64,000 bases of DNA from Senegalimassilia anaerobia JC110 (GTDB lineage: Bacteria; Actinomycetota; Coriobacteriia; Coriobacteriales; Eggerthellaceae). Shown piece after piece: positions 18,121 to 27,050 of the stretch. Position 1 is the stretch's first letter; the number at the start of each line of letters is the position of its first letter. The stretch is taken from NCBI RefSeq assembly GCF_000236865.1, contig NZ_HE611015.1, positions 25,286 to 89,285 on the forward strand, given 5' to 3'. A program made the translations under genes and the position numbers. A model generated the notes under the pieces. The model was not told the DNA's origin. It did no database searches and saw only the letters and a program-made list of their open reading frames with translations.

Positions 18121-18147
18121 GCCCCCTGCCTTGCAGGGGGCTTTTTT
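18121..18147 (+). terminator. Terminator of rplU-rpmA
   Basis: GCCCCCTGC / GCAGGGGGC stem, three-base loop, then TTTTTT. Confidence 0.95.
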
Positions 18148-18179
18148 CGTATACAATCAGGGGATACACGCAATCCTAA

Positions 18180-19591
<1,412 letters not shown>

Positions 19592-19592
<1 letters not shown>

Positions 19593-20734
19593 TGGAGCAG
19601 CTGGATGCTAAGGCGGGCGTCGCACGGCGCCTGGTCATTAAGATCGGGTCTTCGACGCTCACCACGTCGGAGAGCAGCATCGATTACGAGTACCTGGCGG
19701 CGCTTGCCGACCAGATCGCGAAGGTGCAGGCCGCCGGCTGGCAGCCTGTCATCGTGACGTCGGCCGCCATCGCGTGCGGCCTTGAGGCCCTGGGCATCCA
19801 GAAGCGCCCCAGCGACATGCCGAGCCTGCAGGCGGCGGCGTCGGTGGGGCAGTCGGCTTTGGCCACGGCGTATGCCGAGGCGTTCGCGGCCCACGGCATC
19901 GTCACCTCCACGGTGTTGCTCACCCGCCGCGATACGGCAGATCGCCATGCGTATCTGCATGCCCGCAACACGCTTCTGCGCTTGCTGGAGCTGGGCGTGG
20001 TGCCCATCATCAACGAGAACGACACCATTGCCGTCGAGCAGATCAAGTTCGGCGACAACGACACGCTCGCCGCGCTGGCCGCGTGCTTGATCGATGCCGA
20101 CCTCATGGTCATCCTCTCGGATATCGACGGTCTTTACGACGGTAATCCGAACACGAACCCCGACGCCAAGCTCATTCCCCATGTGGAATGCATCGGGCCT
20201 GAGATCCTGGCGGTTGCCGGCGGCGCCGGTTCCACGGTGGGCTCGGGCGGCATGATCACCAAGATCAAAGCCGCGCGCGTGCTCATGGTGGCCGGCATCC
20301 CCATGATCATCTGCTACGGGCGCCAGCCCCATGTGGTCGAGGATGCGGCAGCGGGCAAGGCCGTCGGCACGCGTTTCTCGGCGTTGGAGAAGCCTCACGA
20401 GATCACGCCCCGCAAGCTATGGATCGCCCTTGGCGACTCGGCGCGCGGCGCGGTGGTGGTCGACGAAGGTGCGAAGTCGGCGCTCATCGGGCATGGCAAA
20501 TCCCTGCTTTGCGTGGGCGTTGCCAGCGTCGAAGGTCGTTTCGAGGCCGGCGACATCGTCGACATCAAAGACCTTGCGGGGCATCTGTTCGCCCGCGGCC
20601 GCGCGGCGTTCTCCGCCGATGAGGTGGAACTTGCCTGCGGCAAAACGCGCGAGGTGCTCGAGCGCAACCGCCTGCTTGCCGCGCTGACCCAGCGTCCGTT
20701 GGTGCACCGCGACGAGCTGGTGGTCTTCGAATAG
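19592..20734 (+). CDS. proB: Glutamate 5-kinase
   Basis: 380-residue enzyme that phosphorylates glutamate at the gamma-carboxyl, first step of proline synthesis. The kinase domain has RLVIKIGSSTLT, the glutamate site QVNENDT-like INENDTIAVEQIKFGDND and GSGGMITKIKAA. A C-terminal PUA domain (about 280-380) is present, as in E. coli ProB. ATG overlaps the obg stop by one base. proA is 48 bases downstream, so both enzymes of glutamyl-phosphate synthesis and reduction are co-expressed. Confidence 0.96.
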
Positions 20735-20782
20735 GGGCGTTTCGCCCCATGCTTTGGATATACGACAGAATGTGAGTCGATC

Positions 20783-22090
20783 ATGCTGGAACAGGAAGTG
20801 CTGGCGGTCGCGCAGGCCGCCAAGAATGCTAGCCCGGCGCTCGCGCAGGCTACCGCGCAGGAGCGTAACGCCGCCCTGAGCGCTATGGCTCGTGCCTTGC
20901 GCGATCGGTCCGGCGCCATCGTGGCCGCCAATGCCCAGGATATGGACGCAGCGCGTCAAGCCGGCACCAAGGAAAGCCTGCTCGATCGTCTGATGCTCGA
21001 CGAAGGGCGTGTCATGGCCATGGCCGACGCGCTCGAAGACCTGGTAGCGCTTCCCGACCCGCTCAGCCGCGTGTTCGATTCGCGCACGCTCGACAGCGGC
21101 ATCCGGCTCTCGCGTGTGGCGGTCCCGCTCGGCGTGGTGGCCGTCGTTTACGAGGCGCGCCCCAACGTCACCGCCGATGCTGCGGGCATTTGTCTGAAGT
21201 CGGGCAACGCCTGCGTGCTGCGCGGCGGTTCCCTGGCGGCCAAGTCCTGCGCCGCCATCGCGCATGTGCTGCACGATGCGGCGGTTTCGGCCGGCATGCC
21301 CGCCGGATGCATCGGCATCATCGAGTCCACCGATCGCGCCGCGGCCGACGTGCTCATGGGCCTGCGCGGCGTGGTCGACGTCCTTGTGCCGCGCGGCGGT
21401 GCGGGCCTTATCGCCCATTGCGTCGATTGCGCGAAGGTTCCCGTTATCGAGACGGGAACGGGCAACTGCCATGTGTACGTCCATTCCACGGCCGACTTCG
21501 ATATGGCGCGAAACATCGTCGTCAACGCCAAGTGCCGCCGCTATGGCGTGTGCAACGCCTGCGAGACGCTGCTCGTCGACCAGTCCGTGGCCGAGCGTTT
21601 CCTGCCGGAGCTGTTCGGCATGCTCGCCGACAAGGGCGTGCGCATCCACGGTGATGAACTTGCATGCAAGGCCGCGCTTGCTGCCGGTGAAAAGCGGTTA
21701 CCGACCGATGCCGCGCTGCAGGTCGAGCGCGCTTCCGAGCAGGATTGGGAAACGGAATATCTATCGCCTGAACTGGCCGTGCGCTGCGTTAGCGGCCCCG
21801 AACAGGCTATCGCCCATATCAACCGTTACGGCACGATGCATTCCGAGGCCATCGTCGCCGATCCGAATCTCGCCGAAGGCGCGGCGGCCATCGAGCGGTT
21901 CGTCAACGAAGTTGATGCAGCCGCAGTGTATGTGAACGCCTCCACCGCGTTCACCGATGGCGGCATGTTCGGCCTGGGCGCCGAGATCGGCATCTCCACG
22001 CAGAAGCTGCACGTGCGCGGCCCCTTCGCGCTCGAGGGCCTGACCTCGTACAAGTACGTGCTGCGCGGCTCGGGGCAGGTGCGTGCCTAG
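20783..22090 (+). CDS. proA: Gamma-glutamyl phosphate reductase
   Basis: 435-residue NADPH-dependent reductase that converts gamma-glutamyl phosphate to glutamate semialdehyde, second step of proline synthesis. Aldehyde dehydrogenase fold; the catalytic cysteine lies in RYGVCNACETLLVD. Other signatures are PLGVVAVVYEARPNVTADAA, LKSGNACVLRGG and the ending RGPFALEGLTSYKYV. GTGAGTCG precedes the ATG. The last bases overlap with, or abut, the nadD start. Confidence 0.96.
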   Translation: MLEQEVLAVAQAAKNASPALAQATAQERNAALSAMARALRDRSGAIVAANAQDMDAARQAGTKESLLDRLMLDEGRVMAMADALEDLVALPDPLSRVFDSRTLDSGIRLSRVAVPLGVVAVVYEARPNVTADAAGICLKSGNACVLRGGSLAAKSCAAIAHVLHDAAVSAGMPAGCIGIIESTDRAAADVLMGLRGVVDVLVPRGGAGLIAHCVDCAKVPVIETGTGNCHVYVHSTADFDMARNIVVNAKCRRYGVCNACETLLVDQSVAERFLPELFGMLADKGVRIHGDELACKAALAAGEKRLPTDAALQVERASEQDWETEYLSPELAVRCVSGPEQAIAHINRYGTMHSEAIVADPNLAEGAAAIERFVNEVDAAAVYVNASTAFTDGGMFGLGAEIGISTQKLHVRGPFALEGLTSYKYVLRGSGQVRA

Positions 22091-23492
22091 GATGGTCCTC
22101 ACGCAAGCCGGCGTCGGCGCCGGGTGCGAGCAAGCGGCGGCTGCCCCCGTGGTCTGCGAGCGCTTCGACGATCTTGGAGCCGACGGCCGTCCGGTGCGCC
22201 TCGGCATCATGGGCGGCACGTTCGACCCCATCCATATCGGGCATCTGGCCTGCGCAGAACAGGCGCGCGAGGCGTTCAGCCTGGATGCCGTGGTGTTCAT
22301 CCCCGCGGGAAAGCCGGCGTTCAAGCTCAAGCGCGACGTCACGCCCGCTGAGCAGCGCTTCGAGATGTGCCGTCTGGCGGTGCAGGGCAACCCTGCTTTC
22401 GACGTCAGCCGCATCGAGATAGACCGCCCGGGCGTCACCTACACGGCCGATACGCTGCGCCAGCTTCGTGAACATTATCCGGGAAACGTGGCGCTGTTCT
22501 TCATCACGGGCGCGGATGCGGTATGCTCCATCTTGAAGTGGCGCGAAAGCGCCGCCATCGCCAGCATGGCGGAGTTGATCGCCGCAACGCGGCCGGGATA
22601 CGCCCTTTCGGAGGAAACCAAGCTCACCATCGAGCGGTCGGGCAACTTCCGCATCCATATGCTGGAGGCAACGGGGCTGGCCGTGTCGTCAAGCTACCTG
22701 CGCGCCCGCGTGCAAGCGGGCCTATCCATACGCTATTTGACGGTGCGGCGGGTGCTCGACTATATTGCCGCCCATGGGCTCTATGGTTGGAAGCGGAACA
22801 GGGAAGCGGTGTGCGAAGTGAGCGAAGTCGAAGCGGATCGAAGCAGGGCAACGGAGCTGGGCGCGGCAGGCATTCTCGGCGATGCGTTTTACCAGGCCCG
22901 GCGCGATGACCTCGCGCATCGCGTGAAACGTAGCCGCTTCGAGCATTCCCTGGGGGTTTCCGAGACGGCGGCGCGCATGGCGCGGGTCTACGGGCAGGAT
23001 GAACGTCTGGCCCGTCTGGCAGGCCTTCTGCACGATTGGGACAAGGGCTACGATGACGAGGGCATCCGCGCTCGCGCGGTCGAGCTCGGTATCGCCGATC
23101 AGCTGGCAAGCTATCTGGACATGCCCCATCTGCTGCACGGCCCTACCGCCGCGGCAGCGCTGGCCAGGGAATTCCCCGAGCTTCCGGCGCCGTTGCTGCA
23201 GGCCATCCGCCTGCATACCACCGGGGCCGTAGGCATGTCGCCGCTCGACCTTATCGTGTACGTGGCAGACGTCATCGAGCCTGGGCGCTATTGCGCGGGG
23301 GTCGACAAGCTGCGCGATATGGTGGGGAAGGTGGAGCTTGAGGATCTGTTCATGGCAACGCTCGTATACGTGGTGGGAAACCTCATCGAGCGTCGCAAGC
23401 TCATCCATCCCGATACCGTGACCGTTTGGAACTATTACGTGGCACGCGCACGTGAGCGCGCCGCCGCAAACGATGCGAAAGGAAGCAAGTGA
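22083..23492 (+). CDS. nadD: Fused nicotinate-nucleotide adenylyltransferase (NadD) - YqeK HD phosphohydrolase
   Basis: 469-residue two-domain protein. Residues about 40-235 are NadD, which makes deamido-NAD from NaMN and ATP: LGIMGGTFDPIHIGHL, PAGKPAFK, and the SSSYLRARVQAG motif. Residues about 265-460 are a YqeK-type HD-domain hydrolase, a family that cleaves diadenosine tetraphosphate: SRFEHSLGVSETAARMA, GLLHDWDKGYDDE and HTTGAVGMSPLDLIVYVADV. In Firmicutes these are two adjacent genes followed by rsfS; here they are one reading frame with the same neighbour. Start is GTG 22083 (overlapping proA) or ATG 22092. Confidence 0.9.
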   Translation: MPRMVLTQAGVGAGCEQAAAAPVVCERFDDLGADGRPVRLGIMGGTFDPIHIGHLACAEQAREAFSLDAVVFIPAGKPAFKLKRDVTPAEQRFEMCRLAVQGNPAFDVSRIEIDRPGVTYTADTLRQLREHYPGNVALFFITGADAVCSILKWRESAAIASMAELIAATRPGYALSEETKLTIERSGNFRIHMLEATGLAVSSSYLRARVQAGLSIRYLTVRRVLDYIAAHGLYGWKRNREAVCEVSEVEADRSRATELGAAGILGDAFYQARRDDLAHRVKRSRFEHSLGVSETAARMARVYGQDERLARLAGLLHDWDKGYDDEGIRARAVELGIADQLASYLDMPHLLHGPTAAAALAREFPELPAPLLQAIRLHTTGAVGMSPLDLIVYVADVIEPGRYCAGVDKLRDMVGKVELEDLFMATLVYVVGNLIERRKLIHPDTVTVWNYYVARARERAAANDAKGSK

Positions 23493-23974
23493 ACGAGGCA
23501 GTGGACAACAACGCCCCCATCAATCAGGGCGTGGATATGTACGGACGTCAGAAGCCCGACCTTCTCAGCCCGCGCGAGTGCGCCATCATCGCCGCGCAGG
23601 CCGCTAACGAGAAGAAGGCCACCGATATCATGGTGCAGCAGGTCGGCGACCTGATCGGCGTCACCGAGTACTTCGTCATCTGCACGGCGTCGAACAACCG
23701 TCAGGTCGATGCCGTAGTCGACGAGATCGAGGAGCAATGCCGTCTGCGCGGCGGCGCGAAGCCCTATCACATCGAGGGCACGGCCGACGGCACGTGGTCG
23801 CTGCTGGATTACGGCAGCTTCATCGTGCATGTGTTCCAGCCCGAAACGCGCGATTACTATCGCCTGGAATCGCTGTGGAACGACGCGCCCCTGGTTGACC
23901 TGGAAGGGGAGGCCGGCTTGACCGATCTGACCTATTCCGAGCGCATCGCCAAGCTGGTTGGCCGCGAAGCGTAG
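23489..23974 (+). CDS. rsfS: Ribosomal silencing factor RsfS
   Basis: 161-residue RsfS (Iojap/DUF143) protein, which binds L14 and blocks subunit joining in starvation. The family core ANEKKATDIMVQQVGDL, DYFVICTAS-like TEYFVICTASNNRQVDAV and DYGSFIVHVFQPETRDYY is intact. A nonconserved 25-residue N-terminal extension and acidic C-terminal tail are present. GTG start overlaps the nadD stop by four bases (GTGA), and AGGAAG lies upstream. Confidence 0.94.
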   Translation: MNEAVDNNAPINQGVDMYGRQKPDLLSPRECAIIAAQAANEKKATDIMVQQVGDLIGVTEYFVICTASNNRQVDAVVDEIEEQCRLRGGAKPYHIEGTADGTWSLLDYGSFIVHVFQPETRDYYRLESLWNDAPLVDLEGEAGLTDLTYSERIAKLVGREA

Positions 23975-24021
23975 CGCACCATCGCCCGCAACCGTTCAAG
24001 GCGCCGCCGGTGCCGTTAGCA

Positions 24022-24053
24022 GATGCCCGCACGTCGCAAGGCGTGCGGGCATC
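24022..24053 (+). terminator. Hairpin terminator after rsfS
   Basis: GATGCCCGCACG / CGTGCGGGCATC, a 12-bp perfect stem, 47 bases after the stop. It lacks a T run, so efficiency is uncertain. Confidence 0.6.
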
Positions 24054-24076
24054 GCTGTATCCGGATCTCGAATCTG

Positions 24077-24135
24077 TTGTGAGTTCGCTTTGTGATACCC
24101 ACAATATATAGTTCATGAAATCCTATAGTTTGTGA
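24077..24135 (+). promoter_or_regulatory. AT-rich control region with three TTGTGA repeats upstream of the MalT/BTAD regulator
   Basis: TTGTGA occurs at 24077, 24090 and 24130, the middle one in the imperfect dyad TTTGTGATACCCACAA; TTCATGAAA lies between. This contrasts in base composition with the surroundings. Function is inferred only. Confidence 0.35.
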
Positions 24136-24255
24136 AAACATGCGAAATCACCTTGCATTATCGAAATACCGGCTCTTGTCGGCATCAATATATTGCGGTA
24201 TGGTGGCGGCATCACAGGCCAAGCATCCGATCCCGTCTTATAGGGGGTTTGCAGG

Positions 24256-26781
24256 ATGCTGTCCTTTTTAGCTCAATCGGCGTGCCGCGGAAACCGGCCG
24301 TCCAGGTTCTCTTCTTTGCGCGCGTATCCGCGCCCGGCGCTGGTGGCCAAGCTGCTACGCGAGCGCAACGTCGCGCGGTTCATGGTGGCCCCGTCAGGTT
24401 TCGGGAAAAGCACCCTAGCGCTTGAATACGCTGAAACGGTGTTCGCGTTCGACCACGTGTTCTGGATCGATTGCGCCAGCCCGTGCTTTTTACGCGATCT
24501 AGACGCGCGCGGCATCGTCGATGGTCTCGTTGAAGTTGACGACCAGTCCTTTCTCGCCGTGTTCGAGGATGTCCCGCCGCTTGATTCCCTGCGAGCCGAG
24601 TTGTTCGGCGCCGTTCTCGATGATCTGCTCGACCGAGGTTGCGAGGTGCTCATCACCTGCACGCCGGCCGCCGATGTGTTCGCCGACCAGATCGATCGCA
24701 TGCTCGTAGGCGCGGGCGACCTGCTGCTCAGCGACGAGGAGGTGGATTTCGCGCGCCTGCCTTCCGACATCGCCGAGACCCCGGCGCACGATGTCGCGCG
24801 TTGCAGCCGCGTGGCGGCGCTTGCCTGGGGAGAGTCCGTATCGCCTGCGTTTTTGGAGCTTGCTGCGTCCGAGGAGCTGCCCGCTGATGTGATGGCGGCC
24901 CTGTTCGCCTTGCTGTGCCTGGGGTCGGGAAGCCTTTCCGACGCCCGGCGCATCGTTCGCATCGACGATGAGGTGGCGGAGCTTCTGGAGCGAAGCTACG
25001 TCTATGTAGGCGTCGATCGCGTGCGCGGCACGTTTTGCGCGGCCCCGTTCGGCGTGCCCCAGATCGCTCAGGCGTTCTCGGACAGGCTGGCGAATCTCGG
25101 TGCGAGCGCGCATGAGGATGCGGGCGCGTTCGTGTTGCGATTGGCAGAGGCCCTCATGGATGCTGGGCGCTGTGCCCGGGCTTGCGAGGTCATGCGCTGT
25201 TTGGCATCCGCTCACGTGCGCTGCACCTGGCTTGCTTCGCAAAGTCGCCGGCTGCGCGATGCGGCGTGCCTTTTGAACGCGCGCACGTTATATGCAAGCC
25301 TGGATTCCCGTCAGCTTGACGCCCAGCAGCATCTTGAGGAGGCGGTGCGCTGCGCTCTGTTGGGCGAGAACGTGGCGGGCTGCCTTGCGGCGCGTCGCGC
25401 CCTTGCCTGCGGCGCCGACCCTGCGCAGCAGGCGGTGGCGCAGCTCGTGCAACTGTCCGGTTCGGCGGGGGAAGCAGCTGCCGCGTGCGCGTCGGCCATA
25501 CGCGAGCTGGGCGATGGGCCGTTTCCTCAGCTGAACGCCATGGCCTGCGTGGTCGATCCGGCGTTTAACGAGGATATCCTTCCCGCGCAGGCGTGGCTTC
25601 TGGCATTCGAAGGGGCGGAACTCGCGGAAGGCGCGCTGCTGTGCGCCGCGAAGCTGCTCGACGATGCGGGCGGCTCCGAGGGGTTGCTGGCGGTTCAGCT
25701 GGCCGAGCGCGTGGCCGCCGCGGTCGCCCGCAACGTTTCCCGGGCGTTTGCCGCAACCGGGTCGCTCACGCTTGCCCAGGCCCTTGCGGCTTGTTCGTTC
25801 TCGCGCGTGTTGGAGCGCGGATGCTTGGATATGCCGGGCTTGGACCCTCGCTGCGCAATGTCGGCGAACAAGCTTGAGAGGGCCCTTTCCATGCAGCGCA
25901 TGGAGTGCGAGCGCGCCCGTGCCCGCAAGCTGCGCTCCCGCGCGTCGTTCGAGAATACGCATCCCGATGCGTTTCGCAAAGTGGCGTGGGGGACGGCGAT
26001 GCCCGCGACGCCGGCGCCGCCGCGCCTTACCGTGAACCTGTTCGGCCGCTTGGAGGTGAAGGTGGGAGATGCTGCGGTCGAATCGGGGCACCTTTCGCGG
26101 CAGAAGGTCCGCTCTCTGCTTGCCCTGCTCGTGCTCAACCGCGGGCGCGACGTGTCGCGCGATCGCCTGGCTGCGCAGCTCTGGCCCGAGTCGAGCGCAT
26201 CGTGCCGGCGAAAGAACTTTTACGCCACCTGGTCGCAGCTGCGTTCGGCGCTATCCACGCCCGAGGGCGATTGCCCTTACCTTGTCAGGCATCAAAACGG
26301 CGTGTGCATCGAGGCGCGCCTGCTGGCAAGCGACGTTCTCGAGCTTGAGGAGGTATGCCGGGCGTTGCTGTTCAACCGTCCGGGGCGCGGCGGCTGGGGG
26401 CATCTGTTCGCGCGGGTCGAGGACTCGTTCGCCGACGAGCTTCTGCCGGGCGATGATGGCTGCGATGTCATCGACGGGCTTCGCGAGGATTGCAAAAACC
26501 GCCTGGTGGATGCCTTGGTGGCGGCATCGGGGAAGCTGCTTGACTCGGGCGACCCCCGGGAGGGCCTGTGGTTCGCCCGTGCGGCGCTTTCCCGCGACGA
26601 CTCGCGCGAGGACGTGTATGTGGCGCTCATGCGCGCCCAGATAGCCTCGCTGCAGCGCACCGCCGCGCTGCAAACCTACTTCGCCTGCCGGCGGTATCTG
26701 GCCGACGATCTGGGGATCGACCCTTCTGCCGAGACGATGCGGCTGTACCGTTCCATCATCGAGGTCGAGGAGCGCGTGTAG
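24256..26781 (+). CDS. MalT-like ATPase fused to a C-terminal winged helix + BTAD (SARP-type) regulator
   Basis: 841-residue putative transcription regulator. Residues 40-55 have a P-loop APSGFGKSTLALEYAE like that of MalT/STAND regulators, with a following HVFWIDCASP strand and LITCTPAADVF Walker-B-like region. The middle is helical and alanine-rich with little conservation. From about residue 590 comes an OmpR-type wHTH (LTVNLFGRLEVKVGD, SRQKVRSLLALLVLNRG, LWPESSASCRRKNFY) and a bacterial transcriptional activation domain ending in YRSIIEVEERV. Start ATG 24256 after TAGGGGG. Flanked by terminators and standing alone between rsfS and secA, so its target genes cannot be read from context. Confidence 0.75.
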   Translation: MLSFLAQSACRGNRPSRFSSLRAYPRPALVAKLLRERNVARFMVAPSGFGKSTLALEYAETVFAFDHVFWIDCASPCFLRDLDARGIVDGLVEVDDQSFLAVFEDVPPLDSLRAELFGAVLDDLLDRGCEVLITCTPAADVFADQIDRMLVGAGDLLLSDEEVDFARLPSDIAETPAHDVARCSRVAALAWGESVSPAFLELAASEELPADVMAALFALLCLGSGSLSDARRIVRIDDEVAELLERSYVYVGVDRVRGTFCAAPFGVPQIAQAFSDRLANLGASAHEDAGAFVLRLAEALMDAGRCARACEVMRCLASAHVRCTWLASQSRRLRDAACLLNARTLYASLDSRQLDAQQHLEEAVRCALLGENVAGCLAARRALACGADPAQQAVAQLVQLSGSAGEAAAACASAIRELGDGPFPQLNAMACVVDPAFNEDILPAQAWLLAFEGAELAEGALLCAAKLLDDAGGSEGLLAVQLAERVAAAVARNVSRAFAATGSLTLAQALAACSFSRVLERGCLDMPGLDPRCAMSANKLERALSMQRMECERARARKLRSRASFENTHPDAFRKVAWGTAMPATPAPPRLTVNLFGRLEVKVGDAAVESGHLSRQKVRSLLALLVLNRGRDVSRDRLAAQLWPESSASCRRKNFYATWSQLRSALSTPEGDCPYLVRHQNGVCIEARLLASDVLELEEVCRALLFNRPGRGGWGHLFARVEDSFADELLPGDDGCDVIDGLREDCKNRLVDALVAASGKLLDSGDPREGLWFARAALSRDDSREDVYVALMRAQIASLQRTAALQTYFACRRYLADDLGIDPSAETMRLYRSIIEVEERV

Positions 26782-26790
26782 GGCGAAGGG

Positions 26791-26831
26791 GCGCTGCAAG
26801 GGTGTGCGAGGGCGGCGCCCTTGCAGCGCTT
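26791..26831 (+). terminator. Probable terminator after the MalT/BTAD regulator
   Basis: GCGCTGCAAGGG / CCCTTGCAGCGC, 12-bp stem ten bases after the stop, with only TT after it. The remaining 26832-27050 region before secA shows no further gene. Confidence 0.6.
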
Positions 26832-27050
26832 GATGCGGGCGGTCCCGTTTCGGCGCGCGTTCGGGTGACGCGCGCAGGTGGAGCAAGAGCCCTACGAAGG
26901 CAAACCCCCGCGAAAAGCTGCGCGGCGCTGCGAAGAAGCTGTGCAAGTCGGCTAAAGGAACCTAGCTGAATCGAGGATATGCTACAGTTTCACTGATTGA
27001 ACTAACCCGCGCCGGCATACAGGGCCGGCGCTGAAAGGAATGGCGCTCAT

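Noticed and set aside
20417..21649. 410-residue minus-strand frame opposite proB-proA
   Set aside because: Shadow frame; both plus-strand genes have intact catalytic motifs.
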